Positions 1 to 10,588 of a DNA stretch of 64,000 nucleotides are shown in pieces. The position numbers were made by a program, and so were the translations under genes. Position 1 is the stretch's first letter, and each line of letters opens with the position of its first letter. Source of the DNA: Catenaria anguillulae PL171 (lineage: Eukaryota > Blastocladiomycota > Blastocladiomycetes > Blastocladiales > Catenariaceae); the NCBI GenBank assembly GCA_002102555.1, contig MCFL01000035.1, positions 186,001-250,000 on the forward strand. The letters are read 5' to 3'. The notes beneath the pieces were generated by a model. That model had not been told where the DNA came from. It did no database searches and saw nothing but the letters and a program-made list of their open reading frames with translations.

Positions 1-73
1 CCTCAGCTGTGGCAAAAAGAAACCATCACGTGACCGTGGCCGTGCTTGTCCAGATTTTGTCCGCTACCAACAC

Positions 74-391
74 TCAGTGTTCGCCGCCTGGCCTCAACGG
101 GCCGATCACGTCCGGGACCATGTCCAGGACGGAATCGCAAACGGACGGTGCGTACACACCAGCATCCGACAGACGACGTAGAAAGGCGTTGACAAGGGAA
201 TCATGCTTGCGCCGAATCTGCCAACCGCCGCAAGACGGCAAGACTGACAATGACTGGTACAGTACGTCTCGCCAGTGGGCATATCCTTGATGATAATGAT
301 GATATGAATAATCGCGGCTGCCGCCGCTCAGTCGATTCGCTTCGGTAATGACCCAAATCAAGAACAAGCACACGAGCATTTGGGAAATCAT
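74..391 (-). CDS. Possible small secreted or membrane protein, fragment
   Basis: An open frame of 105 codons starts with a hydrophobic stretch (MISQMLVCLFLIWVITEA) that would serve as a signal peptide or anchor. Tyr/His-rich and then mixed polar sequence follows. The frame stops at 74, but the next frame stays open toward the window edge, so the 3' part may be frameshifted or spliced. I recognise no family. A real gene and a chance frame are both possible; third-position GC is only mildly biased. Confidence 0.3.
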   Translation of the reverse strand: MISQMLVCLFLIWVITEANRLSGGSRDYSYHHYHQGYAHWRDVLYQSLSVLPSCGGWQIRRKHDSLVNAFLRRLSDAGVYAPSVCDSVLDMVPDVIGPLRPGGEH

Positions 392-609
392 CCATTATTC
401 AAACCCACATTATCCACTCGCCCTTTCCACCTTGGGCTGATTCTAAACAAAACAGACAAACGAAAAAGAAAGATGAACAAAAAAAAAAAAACCACATTGA
501 ACAAAAGTAAAACTCAACATGATCCGACGCCGACACACGCAATCGTGACAACACTCTTGGTCTTGGAGGGCATGGGCATGTGAAAACTTGGCCTCATCAT
601 TCTTGAACC

Positions 610-1057
610 TCACTCTTGAACGGGTGCACTCGTGGTGATAGCAGTACGGTTCTGCTCGGCCTCGACCTCGTCTTGCTTGGTCGCCGGAGCACAGCTGTTG
701 TTCTCGTACACCATTGTGGCCGCATGGTGAACGACCGGCACCTCCTCGACAACATGCTCAACCTTGGCAACCTTGAGCGGCGGCTCCTCGCTACTGCTCG
801 CCATTGTCGTCGTGCCCGTCGCCCGCCGCATTATCGTCGCCGGCCTCTGCAGATGTGCTTTTCATGGTCTCGGTTTCAAGCAGAGGAGACGATGGCAGCT
901 TGACGGGCTTGGGCATGGGCATGATGTCGGCCTTGGATACTTGCGCCGTTGTAGTCGTCGTGGTCGTGGTGTCCGTGGTATCCGTGGTGTTGGCGGCGGC
1001 ATTGGCCAGGGTCGCAAGCTTGGCTGAGTTGGGCGCGGACTGGTCAGCACTGGCCAT
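610..1057 (-). CDS. Hypothetical low-complexity protein, frame broken once
   Basis: The start at 1057 lies in a good Kozak context (ACCACCATGG). The first frame encodes about 88 residues rich in Ala, Thr and Asp, including a run of threonines, and ends at 791. Before that stop, a second frame (to 610) carries on naturally with MASSSEEPPLKVAKVEHVV and a Glu/Val-rich tail. One single-base slip within 791-831 would join the two into a protein of about 150 residues. The composition suggests a disordered protein. No domain is recognised and no function can be given. Confidence 0.4.
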
Positions 1058-1157
1058 GGTGGTGGTGGGCAAACCCCTTGACGACAATGTCTGGACCGTA
1101 GTCCATTTGACAGGCACGTGTGCATGTGACAGTGAGACACTTGTTCCCATTCCTCAT

Positions 1158-2130
1158 TCACTTCCTTTTCGGCCGTCTTGTACTCTTCGCCCCTTTGTCT
1201 ATGATACTCGCCCTGGCCATTGACTGCTGTGCGCTGCGCTCCATTCCTTGCAACATTTTGGAATCAATCGAACCGAACACACACGCGTGCACGCACGTCA
1301 CCGAGCGTGCATAGGAAACCAACCTAACCGCGTGCGGGCCAATCGTGCCACGACAAGACATGGCAAAGATGACTGCCGCGCCAAGATACAAGACAAATGT
1401 AGATACATCCGGCCGGCAGTCGAATCCGAAGCGTTCAGGGTCGGCTAGGTGCAAATCGACGTGACGGCAAACGGCACGGCAAGCCGAGCGCGCGAGTGGC
1501 TTGTGGACAGGCTGCGTTTGCGCAAGTTCGACAATGTGCGCGACGCTGGCAAGCGACTGCCAGAGACCTGATGGATGATGGATCCACCCACGTCCACACG
1601 TAGGGTCGTCAGTGGGAAAGAAAAAGTACAAGACGTGGACAAGCGGTTCATGATGCAAGTACCAAGATGACGGAAAGGTCAAGCATTTCGCACAAGTTCA
1701 TTGCTGCAACGGGATAAGCAAAGGGTGAGCGCAATTCGCAGCGTGAATATGAACTTGAATTTGCATGGGTTGAACGGGTTCGCACCATATCCGTGTTTGG
1801 TGCGCCCAATGCAGCGGATGAATACTGGGTTGTGCGTGTCAAGACGGAACGAGTCGTGGATGTAATCAATCAAGGAAATTTTGCGCTTGAGTTGATCCGT
1901 CGCTTTCATGTGCACCTTATGTTCAAGGCGATCGTTTGTCTGTGGCCGCGTGACTTGCTTGATGGCAATGTCTTGGCCGTAGAATTGTCTGCACAGGGTG
2001 GAGTGACGTTAGCTTGAAATGGGGCTGTTTGATTCTCGTTTGGCTGCGTAGATACATTACCTTGACGGTAGCCGCCGTGTCCGGGTTTGTGATAATAACA
2101 ACCGCGGCAGATGATTTGACGGAAACGTTC
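1158..2130 (-). other. Unresolved minus-strand coding signal
   Basis: Several stretches on this strand look coding but do not join. About 1680-1984 reads QFYGQDIAIKQVTRPQTNDR and on through SLIDYIHDSFRLDTHNP, directly after a plausible acceptor (TGCAG). About 2050-2130 reads VKSSAAVVIITNPDTAATVK directly before a GTAATG donor. About 1350-1560 contains a hydrophobic STFVLYLGAAVIFAM segment. Codon phases do not match across the likely splice sites. This could be one multi-exon gene with sequence errors, possibly continuous with the small frame at 610-1057, or a decayed gene. I recognise no family. Confidence 0.3.
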
Positions 2131-2699
2131 AGTTCGTTTTGAATCCCGTGTACACTCTTGATCTTGTAGGCCCTGTTCGGCGGTCGGATTCAGGGCAGGC
2201 GGGCAGCGGGCAGCAGCCGTGAACGAGTGCGGGATCGAATCAGCTGGCGGCCACTGGGAGTAACGAGTGGAGGGCGGCGTGCAATGGCAATGGCCTGCCG
2301 CCTGCTGTGCGATGGAATGAGCGGCCAAGAGCCGATATCGACAGAGGTCGAGGAGAGCGCAGATCGGGGCGGGGGGTATTCATGAGACGGAGTTGTGTGC
2401 GTGCGACTGTTTGCGTTGAGTATCATAGGCCCGGAGCAGCAACGGCGACCCGCATGCTGGCCGCCTTGCATTTGGGGGCTGCAGCTGTCGTCGTGCCCGG
2501 ACTGGCGGGCGATCGAGCGAGCGAGCGGGGGCGACTGCATAGCGGTCCGCCGATCGCATGCAGCGCGGCCCTGAGCCCGCCAGCCGCAGCCGGACGTGAT
2601 GTCAGCTGCAGGCTCGTCCTGCGCTTGGCCTGTGCGACTTTTGTGTGTGACCTTATTCAGGCAACCCTTTCGTTTCATTGAGAGTATGACAGCCCAAAG
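2131..2699. other. GC-rich stretch without a supported gene
   Basis: High GC with open frames on both strands, none with a recognisable protein. It may be the shared upstream region of the minus-strand signal (1158-2130) and the plus-strand signal that begins near 2700. Confidence 0.3.
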
Positions 2700-5150
2700 T
2701 AAGTAGAACAAGCACCCGTCTGTCGGCAGGTCTGTGGGACTCTTGCCGACGCGTCGACTACACCTTGACGTCTCGGCTCCGTTTCATTCGACATCAAAGT
2801 GCTCAAGTCGCAGTGCAAGCGGGTGAAACTTGGGACCTACTCAATCAACGCTCCATCATCTATAGGTTCGTCAGACAAGCCACAACCGACCGCGAACTGC
2901 TTGCTGACTGCATCCTTCAAGACGCCTGTACGACGCGCGATCATACCTACATAACGGACGGGCGCATGGCAGCCATGTGGCATACCCCTGGTATTCCTTG
3001 TTTTATCTCGACCTGACCACGCCTTGAACTTGAAAACGGGTCCAAGCAAGTACCCTCGATTTACGTGGTGATCTTTGCGCCCGAGTGCTCCAATCGCAAG
3101 CTCTCGCTCACGCTCGATACTGTTTACAGCGGACACTACATTGGCAACAACAAAACGGCCGCTGAGCCCAAGCAATGGTATGCAAGCTCAGGTCAACGAC
3201 TTCAACAACTGCGAGCAATCACACAACCGACGCAAACACGAGACGTATCTTTGGCGCCCCATCGCACACTCTCAGCACATGTGCGAAACTCGAGAAAGCA
3301 GCAGTAGGCTGAATACAGTGTCTGCATCGGCATGGTTGAAGCATGACGCAGAAATCCATCATGTTCACATCAGAGTACGTTTCATCTTCACATGCATGCA
3401 CAGTCACCGACGCCCAGCAACACCAGCCGCTCTCCATTTGCTGCCACCTTTCCTCTTGACCTTGCTCGCAATTTTGCGTCACCTCCTCCGCCACCATACG
3501 GACGGGGCCGGAATCTATGTAGGGGACACCACTGAGCTGATACCATCTGAACAAGAGACTTGGCACATTGGACATGCCCTAACCCGGTTGGTCAATACCC
3601 ATACGAGATGTTGAGCAGGCCGTCATAGCCAGTCTCTTCGCAGTGCTCGGTGGGGCCATGGACTCCAGGTGTGATTCAGGAATGAGTCTAAATAGGGTCC
3701 GAGAGTGCTTCAAGCTTGGGCTCAATGGAGTGCGCGCCGGCGTTTGCTATTGTTCGCACCTGCCAACTTTTCGCCAACTGTATACTGACACAACACGTGG
3801 TCACTTTTGCAACCACCATCTTTTTCTTCATGTCTGTGTAAGTATACCCCCCCCCCCATGCTGCATTGGGCGAAACGTCGTCGTGCTGGCTGTTGCGGCT
3901 CTTTACTCGATCCGCGGCCAACCCGGGAAATCGCGACCCGACAAGCAACTTGTATGCACCTGGCAGCAGCAGACCCAACACAGTAACAGACTTACATTCA
4001 GGCGCCGCACTGGCCAGTACTAGGTTTAAATACAGTCCGTCATCCAGTACATCCGCTGCTTGAGCAATGACCGTGACGTTTTGGTTGTATGTTTCAACAC
4101 CAGCACCAAATCCGAGTCGCAACAAGCGGTCAAGCATTTCACGCCATGGCGTCAAGGTCGTGCCAGTCGCTGCCCCCATCTGCAACTTGAATCGTCGAGC
4201 TCACCATTTTATCTGCGGGACTCTTGCAGGCGTCACACCTCGACTCGGCATCTCGGGCACTCGGGCAACCGACCGCAGCCCTTTTCTTGATGCGTCCCTT
4301 GCCCGGCGCGTATACGCCATCGTTCCTTTCAGCAGGCCACGCTTTTGCAAGTGCACAAGTTGAAGTCAAACCCAACTCGAGCCCGTCCGAGGCAAAACTC
4401 CTCCATCTCACTCCCCACCCCCGAAACACTCGACAGCCGCGGCGTGTTACTCGTCACGAACTCTGGTCCCGCGCTCGTCTCAGAATTCTGCGCAATGCCG
4501 ATTTCGGGCAGGGCGCCCATTTGCAAGATCGACGTGACCGACCGTTCAGTTCAAGTTCATGAGCAAGGGCAAGGGCAAGCCGGTTGATTTCGATTGGTCG
4601 TTGAGCGACTTGTTGCATCCTCAGGGCGGCGCTACTTCGGTCTGCGGGTGCCACAGGGTGGAGCGAGCAGCTCACCCGCTCGGTCACCTTCTGCCAAGTC
4701 ATGTTTGACAAAATCGCCCACGAAATCCGCCTCTTCACCGTTTCCTGCTGGCACATCAACCGGCGACATCGCAACACCTTCTTAAGCTTCGGTGCCGGGG
4801 TCGCACACTGACACCCCAAGATGTCGGCCGGGACTACTCTCGTGTCGAACTCGGACGCGACGGTCGCAACCGACGCACACCTCTCGTTGCAAGCGCCGAC
4901 CACACCGCCGCCGGCTTCACAGGATTCCGACCCGCAACCAGAATCAGAACCAGCACCAGAAGCAGAAGCAGCGCAACAAGAGCAAGCGCAAGTGGAAGAA
5001 CCGCTCGTCGCGGGTGGTCCGCCCGTTCTGGCAAGGCGGGACTTGGTCAAGCGGTCTCTGTCGGCACAAGACTTGGAAGTGGCGGGCCAAGAAGTGTCTG
5101 ATTGGGGAGGAGGAGGAAGAGGAGGGGGCAGCGGAATGATGGACGACTGA
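2700..5150 (+). CDS. Unresolved gene, probably a multi-pass membrane protein
   Basis: Coding-like blocks follow one another on the plus strand but change frame repeatedly. Examples are VSFDIKVLKSQCKRVKLGTY (about 2780), SIYVVIFAPECSNRKLSLTL (about 3055), a proline-rich block (about 3405-3510), hydrophobic segments VIASLFAVLGGAM (about 3625) and VVTFATTIFFFMSV (about 3800, followed by GTAAGTAT, a perfect donor), VVVLAVAALYSI (about 3880), and VMFDKIAHEIRLFTVSCW (about 4700). The last frame, 4821-5150, is a 109-residue acidic Pro/Gln/Glu-rich tail ending MMDD. The hydrophobic segments suggest a membrane protein with a disordered cytoplasmic tail. Introns plus single-base errors prevent a model, and the coordinates are the extent of the signal rather than a defined CDS. 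No family is recognised. Confidence 0.35.
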
Positions 5151-5824
5151 AAGGGATTGTAGTTTCATGGAGCGTGATGTCTTTCATATTTCATTTGGTA
5201 CCCATGTCGCGGTGTGGCGCGATGACACTGGCGGTGTCTGTCGGTGGGCTATTAATACATAGGTATTTTTCATCATCGTCTTCATTCATTCCATGGTTCT
5301 TGTTCCCCGTATGACTTTTGCTTCTTCTGGCACCACATCATCCTGCCTTGATTTGATGCACAGTATACATCTACGTCCTTGCCAGATGCGTTTCCCTTCC
5401 TGACTGCTTCGTGACGGAGTCTCGTGTCTCGTCACTGCTCGAGACTTGGTCCCAACTTCGCAGTTCCCACCCCGGGCCAAGAACACTGATTGAGTTTCCA
5501 CTCGACATCCTGGATTCCAGCTGCTCCGTGCGATTGCGCTTGCAATTGATACATAGCACGGCGGCATGGGAATCTGTTGCCGCTGACTTGGACGGTGTCG
5601 CATCATCTGCATTTCTTGTGATGTGAGAGCATTCTCAACGACGACAGTGCAAAAAAAAGAGTGACGAATTATGCATACGGTTGCTAGTGGGATGCGACGA
5701 CAAAGATCGCGACACTCAGACAAGAATAACAATGTGAACGACAACAACTCGGATCTGAACCAGTCCATCGTGGAACTAAAAAAGTATACATACACTCACC
5801 ATGTGTGTCAACCAAGACGTCACG
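5151..5824. other. Intergenic, convergent 3' ends
   Basis: This lies between the 3' end of the unresolved plus-strand gene and the stop codon of the TPS2-like gene on the other strand. A 169-codon minus-strand frame (5286-5795) shows no recognisable protein. I see no RNA gene or repeat. Confidence 0.5.
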
Positions 5825-8800
5825 TCACGCCTCGCTCACATTGACCCTCTCAACGGGACTTCCACCCTTACTCGCGGCCTCGCCCGCGGCGGCGGCGGCC
5901 GCCGTCGATTGCCCGGCCTTTGTCGCACCCACGCCAGCGCCTGGTGTGGGCGACGACCCGCCAACCCTTGGCAACCCGCTCCACTCGCGAATCAAATCAA
6001 TCACCTGATACGGCGCAATCACGTGCCAATCGGCCACCGTCTTCATGTTACTGGGTCCAACCTGCACGGTCCAGGACGACGCGGGCCACCACGTTTGCTC
6101 GTCCGAGTCGGTCGCTTCATCGTCCGACTTGTTGCCCTTGGTCGTACCTGCGGCCGCCGTCCCTGTCGACGTGGCCGTCGTGCTTGGGAACAGGGCCGCC
6201 GTTGGACTGGCCGTTGGCGTGAGCGCCACCGTCGTGGGCGCCATGGATGGCGGCTCCTCGGCCATAAAGAGCGCGTCGGCAGCAGCCGCGGCCAAGGGCG
6301 ATTTGGGTGACGTGGGCGACGTTGACGAGTCGGCCGAGTCGCCGCGGTGCAGGGCACGGAACATGTCCATGTCGGTCTTGTCGTCGCCAACGGCAAACAC
6401 AAAGTCGATGACGGCGTCTTTCGGGGCGGCGGTGGCGAGCAGCCGTTTCACAATGTTGCCCTGGATGATTTACGGAGCAGCAGGTCAGCACACGCGAATC
6501 AGGAAAAACAAAATGATGAATGACAAGGCAAGGACGGACCTTGTTGACGCTGGCCAACCGAATCTCAATATTCTTTTTGCCCACCAACAACTCGAGCGGC
6601 CGCTTACTCAAGAGCGCGCTCTCCAAGTGATTCTGGCACTCCTTTGCCTGGAACGCGCCAAAGCTCGGGTCGGCCAACCGGTAATGCCACGTGACGCTGT
6701 GGCGCTTGTGCTCGACAAAACTGCCAGGGGTGCGCTCAGTAAAGAAGTTGAACACGTCCACGACCTCGGACTTCCACACGCTCGGATCGTCGCCCTGCAA
6801 CTCCTCCGTCAAGTCGAGCCAGGGGCCGTGCGGGTACTTGAGACTGGACCCGTGCTCGGCACTCATGCCGAGCCCAGGCACGTGGCCCAGCCATTCCTCG
6901 AGCGTTGCCTGGTCGCGCCCCGAAATAATAAACACCAAGTTGAGCGGGTCGCGGCACAGTGCCGTGAGCGCCTCAATGAGCTCGGGCGTCGGGCGTGCCA
7001 TTTCGGGCACTTTCACAATCGGGCTGAGCGTGCCGTCATAGTCAAAGCACAACAAGCGCATCCTGCGTTTGCCCTCGCTCGTCCGCGCATGCCCAACCTC
7101 GGTGTACGCCTCAAAGCACTTGCCGCGATCCAAAAATGGCGTCGTGTGCGCATCCAAGGCAGCACCACCCGGCCCGCCCATCTTGAGCAACCTGAGCGCC
7201 GTGCCCGTGAGCGCGCGCGTAAACGCCCTTGCCCATTTCGGCGCCGTGTACCGCGTCACATGGTCCATCATTTGTGAGTGGCGCGCGTACTTTTCCTCGC
7301 GCGTCATGGTCAGCGCGTCGTTGATGGCCATGGCCACGCCTGCAAAGTCCCAGGGGTTGACGAGAATGGCACCCGCAAGTGAAGAGGCACACCCGGTGAA
7401 TTCCGAGAGAATCAGTGGCGATTGCGCGTCTTGTTGGCAAAGACAAAACTCGTGCGCCGTCGTGTTCATGCCGTCACGCAACGACGTGATGAGGCCCACG
7501 TCGGCCACCGTGAGCAGTGCGTAAAACTCGTCTTGCGCAATGGCGCGATGAATGTGATGCACGGGCATGTAGTCGAGCGACCCGAACCGCGAGTTGATTT
7601 GTGCCACAAGTTCAGACACCTTGGCCTCGAGCTTGCCGCCGCCGGGCGTGCGTCCCTGCGACATCATGAGCTGGCCGCCCGTTGTTGTTGGGCTTGTCAC
7701 TTGCACAAGCACGACTTTACCGCGCCACGACGGGAACTGGTCCAGGAACGTGGAGAACGCCTTGAGCTTTTGGATCACGCCGCGCATCGAGTCGAGCTTG
7801 TCGCGGCCTACAATGATCTTTTTGCCCGCATACATGTCGCGCAAGGCACACGTCTTGTCCAAGACTGACGGCAACGTGCGTTTCTCCTCGGTGCGCGCCG
7901 CGTCAATGCCAATGGGGAAAATGCCAATGGCCACATGGTGCCCGTGAAAGTCCACGCCCGTTGGGCTTGATTCCAGGCCCAGGACGCGCGTGCAGCACGA
8001 GACAAAATGGCGCGCGTACGAGTAGGTTTGAAACCCAACCAAACTGGCGCCCAAAATGCCCTCGAGCAAGGGCGTGCGTTTGGTGAGGCAACGAAAGATT
8101 TCCGACGAGGGAAACGGCGTGTGGATAAAGAGGCCAATGGGCGCAGAGTGCGAGATGGAGTCGTCGGTTGGGTGCGCCGTGAGCAATTGGGTGCGAAGCA
8201 TGGACGGCGTGAGCAGCAAGTGGTAGTCGTGGACCCACACGAGGTCGCCGGGCACATAGTGTTTGGCGGCGATTGCGGCAAAGGTTTGGTTGACGCGCGT
8301 GTACGAGTCCCAGTCCTTGAGTTCTTTGCGGCCGTCGGTGGCGCCGTCCCAGAGCACGTAGTGGAAAAGTGGCCATAGAGCTAACAAGTGAACCAAGGGA
8401 TTTTGTGAGTATTCTGACGCAGAGAACAAGAATGGAAAAGCAAAACAGGAAAACGGACTAGCTTTGCAATATCCCTCGTAATGCGATACCGCAGTGTCAT
8501 GATCCAAAAAGATGGGCACACACTTTTGCTGGTCCCACAACATGCTCGTCAACTCGATCTTGTCTGCCTCGGTCAGCACGTAATTCTCCACGAGCCGGCC
8601 ATGCTTGTCGACAACGGGCCCAAGCGTGCCAATAAACACACACTCGTGGACGGGCCCCTCCTTTGCCTCCTTGTATCCGCTTCCCGCGGCGGCCGCGCCA
8701 GTTGCCGCCGCCGACGCCGATTCTGGGTTGTTGGGATCCACCATGGCGGGCGCATGGGCCCTGCCAGCCAAACTCTGAATGCCGGCATAGAGCGCCGAGT

Positions 8801-9380
8801 GACCACGGCGAGCAGCAATGCCCCATTTCTTGCTGGTTGCGACGGGAGCCGCCGCCGCCGCCGCCGCCGCCGCAGTTGCTGCAGCAGTAGGTTTCTGGTG
8901 TGCAGAGCGTGGGTGCAAGAGCTTGAGCGTGCCGAGGCGTTCGTCGTTGCGGCGCGCTTGGATTTCGCCCAGGGCCTGGACGAGTGCCGACGCACGAATG
9001 GTGGATTCTTGTTTGCCAAGGAGTGCGGCGGCGGCAGCAGCAGCGACGGCATTGGCCGAGTGAGAGGCTGTGGCTTCCTGAGGCGGAGCAGCGGGTGCAG
9101 ACGAGGCGGTGGCCGGGAGTGATGTGGACGAGAAGGTGGAGGCGCGTGAGTGGCGGCGTGAGCCTGAGGGAGACCCGGGCGTGGGTGGGGCGTGCGTGCC
9201 CGTGGTGGTCGAGTAGTGCAGTGAAGCGCCCGAGAGCTTGGCGTCCTGGGGGAGGTCGAGCAGGACGGCCTGGACGGGCAGAACGTGCAAAAGGTGGAGG
9301 ATGCGCGGCGGCGGCTTTGCGGGCGAGGCAGAGGTGGTGGCGGCGGCGGCATTGGCCGACGAGAGCGACAGTGGCGACAT
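5825..9380 (-). CDS. TPS2: Trehalose-6-phosphate synthase/phosphatase, TPS2-like
   Basis: Predicted cytosolic enzyme of the trehalose pathway that removes phosphate from trehalose-6-phosphate. A start at 9380 gives 1132 residues from three exons (introns 8381-8458 and 6461-6539). An N-terminal GT20 synthase-type domain carries WPLFHY, VWVHDYHLLL (about residue 355) and LITSLRDGMNTTAHEF. Next comes a C-terminal HAD phosphatase domain with the nucleophile motif FDYDGTLSP (about 750), ISGRDQATLEEW and the closing GDDKTDMDMF (about 945). All acidic HAD residues I can check are present, so phosphatase activity is likely. The N-terminus (RILHLLHVLPVQAVLLDLP, then ALYAGIQSL) resembles the TPS2/TSL1 type rather than TPS1, so the GT20 domain may be non-catalytic. 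A Ser/Thr/Pro/Ala-rich insert of roughly 70 residues interrupts the phosphatase domain after GDDKTDMDMF. The start at 9380 is preferred to the longer frame from 9509 because residues there look like leader sequence. Confidence 0.93.
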
Positions 9381-9743
9381 GATTTTGATGACAACGGTGA
9401 AATCACAAGAGTAAGAGTTAGAGGGAGAGGCATCAACAGTGCATTGCGCAAGGAGCGAGACTGAGTTGAGCTGAGCCTGAGACCGACTCAGAGTGAGACG
9501 CTTTTTCAATTCAAATTGGATTCAACGACGGAGTGATGATTGTGAATGGCAGGTTTGGTCGCCAAAAGCAAGTGAGACGCGTGATAAGAAACGAAGGTCA
9601 GGAGGCAGGAAGAGGTGTCTCGTGTTGACCGTCAGCTGAGAACTTGGCTGGATCGAGATCACGATGAGTCCTTGAGGGTCAAAGTGTATCCTATGTACTC
9701 ATGTACCAAGGCGAGGGCAAGGACAGGGAGGGCCGCGGCCTCG

Positions 9744-9751
9744 TATTTATA
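9744..9751 (-). promoter_or_regulatory. TATA-like element upstream of the TPS2-like gene
   Basis: Read on the minus strand this is TATAAATA, about 365 bases before the start codon at 9380. It is a good TATA match, but the distance implies a long leader or an unseen leader intron. Confidence 0.4.
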
Positions 9752-10463
9752 CCATGCGACCACGAGTGCGAGACGGCGTGCATCGTATGGAGGAAAAGTA
9801 CAGTAAATCTTAGCTGGTCAAGTCACAGTCGAGAGCTTCTGTGGATTTCTGAGTCCTTCGACCGGCATCCATGTCAAGCGGGGAAGCACGTGGTTGCCTG
9901 ATAAGCGAGTAAACGCATTCACCATGACTCTGCACAATCAGTCAGTGGGAGAATCACTGTCCGGTTGCATTGCGCAAAAAGTCGAGGCTTCTCGCTCCCC
10001 AAGGGCGGTAAAAGGATTATGGACTTGGCCTACGGGTCAATGGCGAGAATGGCCGTGACCAAAGCCGAGAATTTGGTCTGGCCCGCCCATACAAACACAT
10101 GTCAAGGACCTCGATTTTCCTCGATTCCGCTCGACTGAATCTTGGACTTGTTGAGCCACTCCTCCTCGCTGCACCCACCCAGCGTTGCACTTGTCAGATC
10201 TTGTCCAGGGCACGTCCGGCTGCTTCCCTCTCTCCCATCATGATCCAGGATGGGCCAGCCAGCAGAGCCTAGCCTTCTCTTTGTGTGAGAAGTGCGATGT
10301 GCCTGCACGTGACACGTCTCCATGCAAGGGAGTGCCGATCTGTCAGTCCGAAGGACCCCGACTCCTGACCAATCGACCAATCGCCATCTGCGTTGCGTGA
10401 GATGAGATGACGCGTTGGAGTGCTTGACAAGCCACAAGACGCACTTGGCTGGGTTGCACATGA

Positions 10464-10470
10464 TATAAAG
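10464..10470 (+). promoter_or_regulatory. TATA-like element upstream of MOT1
   Basis: TATAAAG lies about 120 bases before the ATG at 10589 and is followed by a pyrimidine-rich stretch, as often seen at fungal transcription starts. Confidence 0.45.
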
Positions 10471-10588
10471 CGTCGCGAGCGCCCCCTTCCCTTTTTTCTT
10501 GTTGCTTTGCTTGTTGTGCAAACACAACACAAAACCCGTCATGTCTCACTCACCCACGTCACATTGCGATCACTGATCAGATCAGAAC

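Larger units (their letters stand above)
9381..10588. other. Divergent promoter region, TPS2-like and MOT1
   Basis: About 1.2 kb separates two divergently transcribed genes. It has one TATA-like element facing each gene (9744-9751 and 10464-10470) and a C/T-rich tract just before the MOT1 start. That tract includes CCCCCTT, which contains the CCCCT core of yeast stress-response elements; relevance here is speculative. Short open frames show no recognisable product. Confidence 0.55.
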
